From assembly GCA_047638675.1 (NCBI GenBank), contig JBLIML010000001.1, forward strand, positions 41,288 to 105,287: DNA of 64,000 nucleotides, read 5' to 3'. The stretch comes from WLWS01 sp047638675 (GTDB taxonomy: Bacteria; Pseudomonadota; Gammaproteobacteria; Eutrophobiales; Eutrophobiaceae). The translations under genes and the position numbers were made by a program. Positions 54,871-63,758 of this stretch are shown here, piece after piece. Every line of letters starts with the position of its first letter. The first letter of the stretch is position 1. The notes beneath the pieces were generated by a model. It searched no databases. It saw only the letters and a program-made list of their open reading frames with translations, and was not told the origin of the DNA.

Positions 54871-56388
54871 CTAAGGCGCCTTGATTGCCTCATGTATGCT
54901 GCTCATCGCCTTTGGCCAGGGCTTTTGCGCCTGGGCTTTCACGGGTAATGTATCAATTGCCGTTCTTGCCTGTTGAATATCTGCATAAAGTCCGTATACG
55001 AGCACATGCCATTCTGTATTGGATTTTTGCACTTTGTAGATTGCCAGTTGTGATTGATCTAACTGAGCCTCTTGCATGAAACGGCTTATAGTCGCCATTT
55101 CCACTGCGCCCATTAACTGAAGGACATAGCTACTAGCAGACTGGGCGAGCAACCAGTCGTTACTCATCATTTTTTCTGCACTTAATTCAGGTTTATCAGT
55201 CTCCTGAACTTGCCTCTTTTGTTCTGCTTCAGCTATGACGATTGGCAGCTTTTCTAGTGCTTCATTGCTGTCAATAATTATTCGATCAGCCTCTAACTCT
55301 AATTTCTCCTCCGCGTCTGAAGAGCTAATTGGTTCTTCTGATACAAACTCTGGTTCTACTATGACTTGAGACTCCAACCATGCATCTGGAAGCGCTTCTG
55401 GCTCTCGCGTTTCAATTTTATCCGTCATTGGCACAGGTGGCTGTTGTAGTTGCGGTGGTAAATTCACCGACAGCGTTTTTGGATCGACCTGTTTATTTTC
55501 GCGCTCATATAAAAATAGAGACAGGACAATAGAGGTGACAAGCATTGCCGCTAGCATGATTTTGATGATTTGCCCTGTCTTGCTTTTTTTATTTTTTGAA
55601 ACTGTTGCCAATGGCGCATCCAGAGTCAAGTCTACGGGGTCACTCAAGCCCTGCCTGGCAAGAAAATTAATATCGCCTGGGACGCCTGCTGCTACTTTGT
55701 AGATCCTGCTCATCTCCTTCTCCGAAAACATATCTACTCTTCCACCACAGACGCTTACACGGTGGCGCAGGTAATCTATAGTTTGTTCCAGAGAGAGCAA
55801 TGGGATAGTTACCGAATGAATCATATTGGTATTTGATTTCTCTTCCGAAACGTCGTTGAGTCTGTCTAAAAATGAATCTTGTCCAATAAGCACTACTCTA
55901 ATAAATGTGTCCTGCTCTTTAAACTCCATCAACTGTAAAATAAAACGTAAGCTTGTCTGGTTAAGATTATCAGCGTTGTCTATAAATAATATTGGCACTT
56001 TTGAATTTAGATTACAGTGCGCCATGTAGCTATTAAGAGCAGAAATGGTTTCAGACGTATCGTCTATAACATCCTTGTATTCGTGCAACAACGCTTTTAC
56101 CAAAGTATCTGGCCCGATTTCGTCATTTGCTTCAATCTGGCAAACAGCCCACGTCTCGTCTGCATGTTCTACCAAGTGTTTACAAATAAAAGATTTGCCT
56201 ACCTTTGGGACGCCTTTTACAAATAGAATCTGTTGGCTAAATTCCAATAAATGCTTGATCAAATCCAGACGATGTTGTAACTCGGGAGTGGTGAAAAATA
56301 GTTTAGCTGTGTAACTTGTATTGAAGGGGTCCTGGTCAAGGTTCAATGCCTTGAAATAGTCGATGCGGGCGATTGGAAGCTTAACCAT
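54871..56388 (-). CDS. damX: DamX-like protein: AAA ATPase, transmembrane helix and SPOR domain
   Basis: A 505-residue protein. The first 250 residues are an ExeA-type AAA domain with a Walker A-like GVPKVGKS and a Walker B-like ILFIDNADNL. One helix follows (IMLAAMLVTSIVLSLFLY), then a low-complexity, acid- and proline-rich linker, and finally a SPOR domain (SYVLQLMGAVEMATISRF through HVLVYGLYADIQQARTAI). SPOR domains bind denuded peptidoglycan at the septum. DamX-type proteins commonly sit near aroB, as here. Most E. coli DamX lacks the intact P-loop, so ATPase activity is uncertain. Confidence 0.85.
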   Translation of the reverse strand: MVKLPIARIDYFKALNLDQDPFNTSYTAKLFFTTPELQHRLDLIKHLLEFSQQILFVKGVPKVGKSFICKHLVEHADETWAVCQIEANDEIGPDTLVKALLHEYKDVIDDTSETISALNSYMAHCNLNSKVPILFIDNADNLNQTSLRFILQLMEFKEQDTFIRVVLIGQDSFLDRLNDVSEEKSNTNMIHSVTIPLLSLEQTIDYLRHRVSVCGGRVDMFSEKEMSRIYKVAAGVPGDINFLARQGLSDPVDLTLDAPLATVSKNKKSKTGQIIKIMLAAMLVTSIVLSLFLYERENKQVDPKTLSVNLPPQLQQPPVPMTDKIETREPEALPDAWLESQVIVEPEFVSEEPISSSDAEEKLELEADRIIIDSNEALEKLPIVIAEAEQKRQVQETDKPELSAEKMMSNDWLLAQSASSYVLQLMGAVEMATISRFMQEAQLDQSQLAIYKVQKSNTEWHVLVYGLYADIQQARTAIDTLPVKAQAQKPWPKAMSSIHEAIKAP

Positions 56389-56452
56389 GGCTTTGTTTTA
56401 AGTATGGTATCAATAGAGAGTAGCAGTCAGCTATTTCCAATTAGTCATATTC

Positions 56453-57520
56453 TCAGGGTGAGTCTGACTTGTTTGTTGACAGCACATCCGAAAGTTTCAA
56501 TGAAAGCGATTCATCAAGCTCAGATATTTGTGTCCATTCATTTTCATTCAGCGCAACATCTTCTTCTCTATCGTGCTCTCCAGCCAATACGTTTCCCTGG
56601 TTCCTGCTAGCTTCTGGCAACATCTGAAACTCTCGCTGAAAAGAGTTTTTAAAGTCATCTGACGCATAGTTTTCATAATATAGGTAGCTTGCAAGAACGA
56701 GCAGAATGAGTGAGAACAAAACAGGAAGGATTCCAAAGTTCTTGCCGGGCTTTTCGATTGAAAGGGCATCCTGCATTATTTTTCGAGATAGTGTATTAAT
56801 TCCTCCGGGCAAGCCACTGCTCACCTTGTGAATATATTCAATATCATTTCCTGCAAAGGGGATCTCAATGTCATTCCCACAGGAAGATAGCTTATATTTG
56901 AGATATACAGGGACCTGATCCAGCGTAAAACTGGGCATACTCATGTATTCAATCATTCCTTCAGCCAGCTCCTTAACACCGACTTTCGCTATAGTTTCAT
57001 TTATAGATTCATGTGCAAATAGTACAATCCTAAAAAAGGCCTCGTTGTATTTTAAATCAGCGAGCTGAAATAAAAATTGTAACGTTTCTTTCGGTAGTTT
57101 GTCAGCATCATCAATCACTATCACAGGACGAACGCTTTCTTTATAGGAATGCTCAAGGTACCTGTGCAGCATACTTATGGATTGCTCGATGTTTATATTG
57201 TCTTCCGGCAAAAGTTGCTGAATAAGTGCGTATGCCAAAGACTCTGAACTCATATCTACATCGGCACATATCAGGCCGGTGCGCCAATCTGATTCTTTCA
57301 GGATGATAAGTTTCTGTGCCAATAGTGATTTGCCTGCCCCCGATACAGAAGTGACAAGCAATACCTTTTGTGCTTCCAAGATATGTTGTTTGGCGTTTTT
57401 CAGCCTTCGATTAATTTCAGGTGTAAGGAAAATATTTTTATCAATAACATCTACAGGGAATGGATCTTTTTCCAGTCCGTATTCGAGAAAATAATTGCTA
57501 TTGGAAATTGACTTGTTCAT
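56453..57520 (-). CDS. ExeA-type AAA ATPase, membrane-anchored paralogue without SPOR domain
   Basis: A 355-residue paralogue of the DamX-like neighbour. The AAA core is parallel in every block: YFLEYGLEKDPFP at the start, Walker A SVSGAGKS, Walker B VIVIDDADKL and HKVSSGLPGGINTLSRK near the end. A transmembrane helix follows (FGILPVLFSLILLVLASYLY), then about 65 residues of periplasmic tail without a SPOR domain. The genes are 64 bases apart on one strand. A tandem duplication with loss of the SPOR domain (or gain in the other) is the simplest history. Confidence 0.8.
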   Translation of the reverse strand: MNKSISNSNYFLEYGLEKDPFPVDVIDKNIFLTPEINRRLKNAKQHILEAQKVLLVTSVSGAGKSLLAQKLIILKESDWRTGLICADVDMSSESLAYALIQQLLPEDNINIEQSISMLHRYLEHSYKESVRPVIVIDDADKLPKETLQFLFQLADLKYNEAFFRIVLFAHESINETIAKVGVKELAEGMIEYMSMPSFTLDQVPVYLKYKLSSCGNDIEIPFAGNDIEYIHKVSSGLPGGINTLSRKIMQDALSIEKPGKNFGILPVLFSLILLVLASYLYYENYASDDFKNSFQREFQMLPEASRNQGNVLAGEHDREEDVALNENEWTQISELDESLSLKLSDVLSTNKSDSP

Positions 57521-57529
57521 TTTGAAAAT

Positions 57530-57850
57530 CTATTTCATATGATGTCGAACTTTGATTATTCGTTCATACTCTAGAATGGCATATCTCTCAGTCATTCCTG
57601 CTATATGATCTTTGATTATACATTCTATGCTATCGGCAGTATTTACATTTCTCTTAGTAGAATCTGCAATCGACGATATATCCATTATCTGTCCCGGCTT
57701 AAGAACAAATGTCTCATATAAAGTTCGGACAATATGTTTCGGTTTGGTCGCCATTTCACGTACACTTTTGTGCTTGTACAAATTCTTACGAAAATATTGC
57801 TTCACTTGAACATGCTTTGATTGCATATCATCGCTAAGCCTGATTGTCAC
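57530..57850 (-). CDS. Uncharacterised small protein
   Basis: A 106-residue protein with a basic N-terminal half (QVKQYFRKNLYKHKSVREM) and a more acidic helix near the end. It has no signal, membrane helix or recognised domain. The start is GTG at 57850 or ATG at 57826. It lies nine bases upstream of the AAA paralogue, so the two are probably translated together, and its product may be a soluble partner of that membrane ATPase. That is inference from position only. Confidence 0.6.
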   Translation of the reverse strand: MTIRLSDDMQSKHVQVKQYFRKNLYKHKSVREMATKPKHIVRTLYETFVLKPGQIMDISSIADSTKRNVNTADSIECIIKDHIAGMTERYAILEYERIIKVRHHMK

Positions 57851-57946
57851 TTCTCATGAATTACGTACATTTTCAATAGAGAGAAATCTGGCAGACTCAA
57901 TGATGTCTCATCATTGGCCGCATAGCATGCCAGTAGTGACATCAAC

Positions 57947-59035
57947 TCATACTTCTTTTGAAGAAAAGTGCTCCAAAGTTTTAGTTAGCAACTCTTCATC
58001 ATATAAATTAGTTACCTCTGCGAGCCCGATATCTCTAAGGAGCACCAGAAATAATTGACCTCCCTTTGCTTTCTTATCAATTGACATTAATTCCCGTATG
58101 TTGGTGTTAACCAATTCAACTGGTATTGATGAAGGCAAGCCTGTTTTCTCTAGCAAGCGTTGGATTCGTCGATATGCTTCTTTTTCTAGCCATCCTGAAC
58201 GATAAGATAAATCGGCCGCCATATTCATACCGAGGCCCACGGCTTCACCATGCAGCCAACTTTTGTAATTAAGGCCTGTTTCCACCGCATGTCCAAAGGT
58301 ATGACCAAAGTTCAATAATGCGCGCTGCCCACTCTCCCTTTCGTCTTCTGCAACGATAACAGCCTTGTTCTGACAGGAACGTTCAATAGCATATTGCAAA
58401 CAGGCATTATCACGCCCAAGCAATTTTTCCATATTTTCCTCAAGCCAGGTGAAAAAATCTCTATCGCGAATCAGCCCGTACTTGATCACTTCAGCCAGGC
58501 CCGCTTTTAGCTCACGTTCTGGAAGAGTAGCCAACACTTCTGTGTCCGAAAACACCGCAGATGGCTGGTGGAAAGCGCCAATCATATTTTTCCCTAATAT
58601 ATGATTCACTGCAGTTTTTCCACCTACTGATGAATCTACTTGTGCAAGTAGCGTGGTTGGCACCTGAATATAGTTAATGCCTCTTTGATAACATGCGGCC
58701 GCAAACCCCGTAATATCGCCAACTACTCCGCCCCCTAATGCGATTAAATAGCCATTACGACTAAACTTCTTTTGTAGAAGCTCTGTAATAATATCGTTAA
58801 AAACGTCAAGATTCTTATATGACTCTCCATCTTGTATTACGTATGACTGAGGTTTGAATTCAGCGAGGGTCTTCATGAGCTGCTGCAAGTATAATGATGC
58901 TACGGTGGTATTAGTAACGATCATGACCTGGGAAGATTGTATTAAATGTGAGAATAATTCCCCGGACGAGATAAGATTGCTACCGATATAGATCGGATAA
59001 CTTCTAGATCCAAGTTCTACTGTTAATTCTTTCAC
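57947..59035 (-). CDS. aroB: 3-dehydroquinate synthase
   Basis: AroB converts DAHP to 3-dehydroquinate in the shikimate pathway, using NAD and a divalent metal. The NAD motif GGGVVGDITGFAAA and the PTTLLAQVDSSVGGKTAVN block with catalytic Lys are intact. Metal ligands are in NFGHTFGHAVE (His) and HGEAVGLGM. The 362 residues match the family. Its start overlaps aroK by four bases, the usual aroKB arrangement. Confidence 0.97.
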   Translation of the reverse strand: MKELTVELGSRSYPIYIGSNLISSGELFSHLIQSSQVMIVTNTTVASLYLQQLMKTLAEFKPQSYVIQDGESYKNLDVFNDIITELLQKKFSRNGYLIALGGGVVGDITGFAAACYQRGINYIQVPTTLLAQVDSSVGGKTAVNHILGKNMIGAFHQPSAVFSDTEVLATLPERELKAGLAEVIKYGLIRDRDFFTWLEENMEKLLGRDNACLQYAIERSCQNKAVIVAEDERESGQRALLNFGHTFGHAVETGLNYKSWLHGEAVGLGMNMAADLSYRSGWLEKEAYRRIQRLLEKTGLPSSIPVELVNTNIRELMSIDKKAKGGQLFLVLLRDIGLAEVTNLYDEELLTKTLEHFSSKEV

Positions 59036-59541
59036 GTGATATCAAGTTGCTGACAAATATTATTTATAATCTCTCTAACTGGCGCTTCGTCTGTAGCAAT
59101 TGTTATATCCGCAATTTCTTCATATAAAGGGTTCCTGGTTTCCATTAAATTCATTATCGTAGCCATGCGATCTTCCGTATTGAGTAATGGTCGTTTACTA
59201 TCCCGCCTGGTACGATCAAATAGTTTTTGGCAAGAAGATTTAAGATAAATAATGCGCCCATTTTCCTTTAAGCATATTTTATTGTCTTCAGAAAGAACCA
59301 CGCCTCCACCCGTAGCAATTACACTGTCAGGAATGACGGCAAGTTCTTTAATAATTTTTGTCTCACGACGACGGAAACCTTCTTCTCCTTCAATTTCGAA
59401 TATTAGAGCCACGTCAACACCAGTCGTTTTCTCAATTTCTAGATCTGAATCGTAAAATACTTTTCCTAATCGAGCGGCCAATTGACGACCGATAGTAGTT
59501 TTCCCCGAGCCCATAGGTCCTATAAGAAAAATATTTTGCAT
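59032..59541 (-). CDS. aroK: Shikimate kinase
   Basis: AroK phosphorylates shikimate at O3 with ATP. Walker A is GPMGSGKTTIG, the shikimate-binding residues are in YDSDLEIEK and FRRRETKII, and the GGG loop is ATGGGVV. The LID arginine is in RTRRDSKRPLL. I use the ATG at 59541 (MQNIFLIGPMG), the normal N-terminus, and not a TTG fifteen codons upstream. Length 169 residues. Confidence 0.96.
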   Translation of the reverse strand: MQNIFLIGPMGSGKTTIGRQLAARLGKVFYDSDLEIEKTTGVDVALIFEIEGEEGFRRRETKIIKELAVIPDSVIATGGGVVLSEDNKICLKENGRIIYLKSSCQKLFDRTRRDSKRPLLNTEDRMATIMNLMETRNPLYEEIADITIATDEAPVREIINNICQQLDIT

Positions 59542-59810
59542 TACATCATTCGGGTTACTGAATAGTGAATTCGTGGTTCGGTTCAAGCATCAGGTGATTA
59601 TATTTATTTGCAGAAAAGAAACTAAACTCCTGGAAAAAGCTTGTATCCAAAGATCTACTGCAACCTTCCCTGAACAAGCTGCCACCATTTTCGTGTGTGC
59701 CCTGAGTATGTAATCGCCACTCCGACATTGATAGCCCCTTGTGGAGTATGTGCGTGCCTGAACAAGCCATGGTCAACTATTCCGAGGTCCTCTCTCGCCC
59801 AGGTATATGT

Positions 59811-59841
59811 AAAAAAAAAGATGTAGCCTAAGGCTACACCT
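59811..59841 (-). terminator. Intrinsic terminator after pilQ
   Basis: A seven-base stem (TGTAGCC with GGCTACA, loop TAA) is followed on the minus strand by a run of nine T (A9 at 59811-59819 on the plus strand). It stands about 35 bases after the pilQ stop. It ends the pil operon and separates it from aroKB. Confidence 0.85.
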
Positions 59842-59875
59842 TTTTATGGAACACAAATTTGTAAGTTGGTAGATA

Positions 59876-62008
59876 TTATATTTTTAAATCTTCTTTAATG
59901 ATCTTCGGAGTTACGAAAATCAACAATTCTGTTCTTGAATTTTCAATCCTGTTTTTCTTAAACAGAAAACCTAGTACCGGGAGTTCACTGAAAAATGGTA
60001 CACGGTCAGTTGAACTTCTATCTACTTGACTATAAACCCCACCTAATACAACGGTTTCTCCATCGTCTACCAGAACTTGTGTACTAACATTTCTAGTGTT
60101 AATGGGAGGTACGCCAAGTACATCAGGTGAACCTCGAGTATCCTGATTCACGTTCAAATCCAGTAACACTCGATTATCCGGCGTTATTTGAGGAGTCACT
60201 CTCAGACCCAACACTGCTTTTTTAAACGATACGGAAGTCGCACCGCTTGATGACGCCTCCTGGAATGGTATTTCAACACCAGACTCAATGATTGCTTCGG
60301 TTTGATTGGAGGTGATTACTTTCGGGCTAGCAATATCTTCACCACGACCTTCTGCAAGTAAAGCAGAGAGTTCCAATTGCAGTAGATACGAGCCTATTTT
60401 GCCTACGGCCAGACCTATGCCGGAAGTTGCTCCAGCAACAGGCAAATTAACAAGCAAATTCTCATTGCCACCACTATTAAACGCGGTAGGCGCTCCAAAG
60501 TTCACATTCCCGGGAACATTACCACCACCAAGCGCAAAAAAGTCTCCTCTGCCCTGAGCTTCTTGAGCGCTATGTTTGCTGTAGCCAAACTGCACACCCA
60601 AGTCCCGCGTAAAACTTTCGTCTGCGTTAACTATTCTCGATTCAATCATGACTTGTCTTATCGGGATATCCAGTTTTGACACCATACTCCTTATGGATTC
60701 CAAGCTACTTGCAACGTCCTGGATAATTAGCGTGTTAGTGCGGTCATCGATAGAGACATTACCCCGGTCAGATAGTAAATTATTTTCCCCTGTCCCTATC
60801 AGTCCTGCCAAATCCGACGCCTTGGCGTAATTTATTTGCACAAACTCTGTACGCAATGGAGCCAACTCTTCGACTTGCCTTTGCGACTCCAGCTCCAGTT
60901 TTTCTCTGGCGGCTATCTCTTCCTGTGGCCCCACCATCATGACATTCCCCGCCTGACGCATTCCCAGACCCTTTGCCTTGAGTATGATGTCGAGCGCCTG
61001 ATCCCAGGGAACATTCTTGAGTCGTAAAGTCACATTGCCGCCGACTGTATCGCTAGCTACCAGATTCAAACCCGTGAAGTCCGCGATTAACTGCAACACA
61101 GCACGTACTTCAATATTCTGAAAATTCAAAGAGAGTCTTTCACCGGTATAACCAAACTTTTTCTTTTTTGATTTCTCCTGCTCTTCCTTGGACAAGGGTC
61201 GCACTTCAATTGTGAACACATCTTCTGATTGATATGCCAGATGGTCATATTGCTCGTTGACAGTGCTAATCAACATTCTGGTACCACCACCGTATGCGGA
61301 TGTATCCACTTCCTTAACAGGCGTTGCAAAGTCAATAACATCCAGTCGTCGATCGAGCTCTGAAGGTAGAGAGGCTGAGATAAAATCTACGACAATTTGG
61401 CCTGACTCAAGACCTAAGTTTACGCCAACAGAAGCATCAGAAAGCTTGACAATGATCCGGCCTTCACCTGCGTCGCCGCGTCTAAAGTCAATATTCTCGA
61501 TGCTGGATGTAGAGGGCGCACGTGATGAAGAAGTTATCGAAGAAGTTTGAATATTGTCCATAGAAGGCGTTCCCGCCCCCAATGTGACCAAAACGAGATT
61601 TCCGTCTATTTGGATATCGTACGAAGTAGAACTTACAAGATTAACCACAACACGCGTTCGCCCGGCTGCTTCTACTGCCGCCACGCTGTGCGCCATGCCT
61701 ATTCCAATGGATTGACTTTTCTCAGCCAGATTTAAACTCACATTGGGTAAATCAATGGCTATCCTGGCTGGATTATCGATGGTGAAGTTAACCGGTTCCT
61801 CTTGTAGGGCCTCGGAAAATTGTAAGCTGAGCTGCACTTTATCGCCGGGTAGGGCTGAATAGCTAATATCATTCAGAGTTACTTCTGCCCAAGCTGTCCC
61901 GCTGAAGAACAAAATGCCGACGCAGAACAAAGCCATTGACTTTGCAGTTGCGCCTATTAGTGTATTTAACTTCTCACAAAGCATCTTGATTGTTTTTGTT
62001 TCAATCAT
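59876..62008 (-). CDS. pilQ: Type IV pilus secretin PilQ
   Basis: The outer-membrane channel for the pilus fibre. After the signal (cleavage after TAWA) come two AMIN domains, the first starting VTLNDISYSALPGDKVQLSL and the second around residues 190-280. They are followed by STN and NolW-type ring domains (LSLNFQNIEVRAVLQLIADF; VQINYAKASDLAGLIG) and the C-terminal secretin domain (RVTPQITPDNRVLLDLNVNQ). I use the ATG at 62008, preceded by GGGGTGG at a good distance; an ATG eleven codons upstream would overlap pilP. Length about 710 residues. Confidence 0.96.
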   Translation of the reverse strand: MIETKTIKMLCEKLNTLIGATAKSMALFCVGILFFSGTAWAEVTLNDISYSALPGDKVQLSLQFSEALQEEPVNFTIDNPARIAIDLPNVSLNLAEKSQSIGIGMAHSVAAVEAAGRTRVVVNLVSSTSYDIQIDGNLVLVTLGAGTPSMDNIQTSSITSSSRAPSTSSIENIDFRRGDAGEGRIIVKLSDASVGVNLGLESGQIVVDFISASLPSELDRRLDVIDFATPVKEVDTSAYGGGTRMLISTVNEQYDHLAYQSEDVFTIEVRPLSKEEQEKSKKKKFGYTGERLSLNFQNIEVRAVLQLIADFTGLNLVASDTVGGNVTLRLKNVPWDQALDIILKAKGLGMRQAGNVMMVGPQEEIAAREKLELESQRQVEELAPLRTEFVQINYAKASDLAGLIGTGENNLLSDRGNVSIDDRTNTLIIQDVASSLESIRSMVSKLDIPIRQVMIESRIVNADESFTRDLGVQFGYSKHSAQEAQGRGDFFALGGGNVPGNVNFGAPTAFNSGGNENLLVNLPVAGATSGIGLAVGKIGSYLLQLELSALLAEGRGEDIASPKVITSNQTEAIIESGVEIPFQEASSSGATSVSFKKAVLGLRVTPQITPDNRVLLDLNVNQDTRGSPDVLGVPPINTRNVSTQVLVDDGETVVLGGVYSQVDRSSTDRVPFFSELPVLGFLFKKNRIENSRTELLIFVTPKIIKEDLKI

Positions 62009-62030
62009 TTTATTGCCACCCCATAACATA

Positions 62031-62603
62031 TTATTCTTCAACTAGCACGATTGCGGCCTGACGTTCATCCCATCGACCTTGGCTATCCTGAACGATTTCA
62101 CGTAACTCGACTCTGTCTTCAAATATATTGATAACTTTGCCGATATTACGCCCCATGTAGTTACCTACTTTAATTCGATGCACCGTATTCGCGGGATCAC
62201 TTATAATGACCCAGTTTTCGTCCGCATTCTCTAACGTCCCAACCATTCTCAAACTATCGAGTTCAAACTGCTCCAATTCTTCACGGTTACGTTCTTTTAT
62301 TTCTCGCTCCATTTCCTTGGTCAACCCTACATTTTTTTCACCAGTAGCTAACTCTTCTATTTGTCTTTTCTGATAAAAAGGTTCAAAAGGATCGCGTGTG
62401 TTCTCATTAGCTGACATATAAGCATAAGCTTCGTAAGGCTTAACTTCTGGAAGAGGTTGAATCCTGCCTCCGGGACGTTGCAAAACTTCCTGTGTCCACT
62501 GTTCCAAATCACTAATATCCCTGGAAACGCATCCTCCCAAAACAAGCGCCATTAGCAACGCAAGCAGAAGCTTTAATTGATATCTAACTTGTATATTTCC
62601 CAT
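62031..62603 (-). CDS. pilP: Type IV pilus lipoprotein PilP
   Basis: An inner-membrane lipoprotein linking PilNO to PilQ. The signal ends in the lipobox LGGC. The middle is extended and charged (REEIKERNREELEQF-like), and the C-terminal beta domain carries VIISDPANTVHRIKVGNYMG. The start at 62603 has GGGAG directly before it and gives the lipoprotein signal at the very N-terminus; a longer frame to 62666 overlaps pilO and is rejected. Length 190 residues. Confidence 0.94.
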   Translation of the reverse strand: MGNIQVRYQLKLLLALLMALVLGGCVSRDISDLEQWTQEVLQRPGGRIQPLPEVKPYEAYAYMSANENTRDPFEPFYQKRQIEELATGEKNVGLTKEMEREIKERNREELEQFELDSLRMVGTLENADENWVIISDPANTVHRIKVGNYMGRNIGKVINIFEDRVELREIVQDSQGRWDERQAAIVLVEE

Positions 62604-62607
62604 CTCC

Positions 62608-63195
62608 CTATCCCTCTTCCTCAATGGCACGATAAGTTTTGGCCGTCGCAGACATCGATAACTCATTAGGTGTTGGACCCTTTACAATTTTTATATCATG
62701 GGTGGTAACAATTCTTGGTAATGCGGCGAGCCCACTGACAAATTCACCCATTTGATGATAGCTACCCTTGATTTTAATGCTGATGGGTAGTTCCGCATAA
62801 AATTCAGTAGGAATCTCCGGTTTCGGTTGAAACAATTCAAATTCCAATCCCGCAGAAAGACCTGTTTGAGATATATCTACCAATAAGCCCGCCACCTCGG
62901 TTTTATCAGGCAGTTGCCTCAACATATCGCCAAAAGACTGCTCCATCTCTTTCATCTGCTCACGCAGAGGCAACAGATTGGCTACTTTCTTTTGCTTTCC
63001 TTCAAAGGTGGTTTTATGTTCTTGCTCTTTGGCCTCTATGACGGTTAGCTCTTCCATTTGCACACTCCAGTCAAATTTCCACCCAGCCACTATTAACCCT
63101 GCACAGAGCAAAGCTGCCGCAGCCAGCTGAATCGGCAAAGGCCAGGCGCCTGGATTATTCTGATCCAGGTTTTTCAGATCATCAATAAAACTCAT
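62608..63195 (-). CDS. pilO: Type IV pilus inner-membrane protein PilO
   Basis: A 195-residue bitopic protein: a short cytosolic N-terminus (LKNLDQNNPGAWPLPIQL), one transmembrane helix, a coiled coil and a ferredoxin-like periplasmic domain (IPTEFYAELPISIKIKGSYH). PilO dimerises with PilN and aligns the pilus machinery. It overlaps pilN by four bases and is four bases before pilP. Confidence 0.95.
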   Translation of the reverse strand: MSFIDDLKNLDQNNPGAWPLPIQLAAAALLCAGLIVAGWKFDWSVQMEELTVIEAKEQEHKTTFEGKQKKVANLLPLREQMKEMEQSFGDMLRQLPDKTEVAGLLVDISQTGLSAGLEFELFQPKPEIPTEFYAELPISIKIKGSYHQMGEFVSGLAALPRIVTTHDIKIVKGPTPNELSMSATAKTYRAIEEEG

Positions 63196-63758
63196 ATATC
63201 TTCTTCCTCGCCCGTTTTTGGAATGACCTGATTAAAGCGCATTTTAAAACTGCTTATGCGCACATCGTTTGCATTTGTTACCTGGATGATATCTAGCTGC
63301 GGGGATTGCAACCAAAGCGAAGACTCGAGTTTTCGCATAAATGAGGAAACACGGGCGTTTGATTGTGCCTCGCCGTCAATAGTAATCGATCGTCCATTCT
63401 GAGATATGTTCTTAACGCTTACACCCTCAGGCAAACTTCTAACCAGTTCATCAAAAAACCGGACAATCAAAGGTCGGTTACCCTGGAGTTGTTCGATTGC
63501 TCTCATACGCGCCAGCAACTTCTGTTTTTCGTTCTCGAGTTGTTTAATTTCTTCTATTTTTTTGTCTAAAAAAGAAATCTGTCCTACCATAAAAGTGTTG
63601 CGACCTTGCTGGGCTTCTATCTTTTGTGAATAGTAGAGATGTACCAATATCACTACAACTGCCGCCAGTGCTGCGCCAAAACCCATCAACATTCCAAATT
63701 CTTTTTGTTTCTCCTTGCGTAGTGCTTCGCGCCAGGGTAATAAATTAATCTTCGCCAT
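63192..63758 (-). CDS. pilN: Type IV pilus inner-membrane protein PilN
   Basis: A 188-residue partner of PilO. The N-terminus INLLPWREALRKEKQKEF is the segment that PilM binds. A transmembrane helix (AALAAVVVILVHLYYS) and a coiled-coil plus ferredoxin-like periplasmic domain follow. The start shares one base with the pilM stop and the end overlaps pilO by four. Confidence 0.96.
   Translation of the reverse strand: MAKINLLPWREALRKEKQKEFGMLMGFGAALAAVVVILVHLYYSQKIEAQQGRNTFMVGQISFLDKKIEEIKQLENEKQKLLARMRAIEQLQGNRPLIVRFFDELVRSLPEGVSVKNISQNGRSITIDGEAQSNARVSSFMRKLESSLWLQSPQLDIIQVTNANDVRISSFKMRFNQVIPKTGEEEDI

Noticed and set aside
57898..57916. Palindrome CAATGATG-TCT-CATCATTG between the small gene and aroB
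   Set aside because: It is a perfect 8-base inverted repeat but has no T-tract and no known operator form, so I cannot call it a terminator or operator.
61547..61735. Plus-strand frame inside pilQ
   Set aside because: Antisense shadow of a well-conserved secretin gene.
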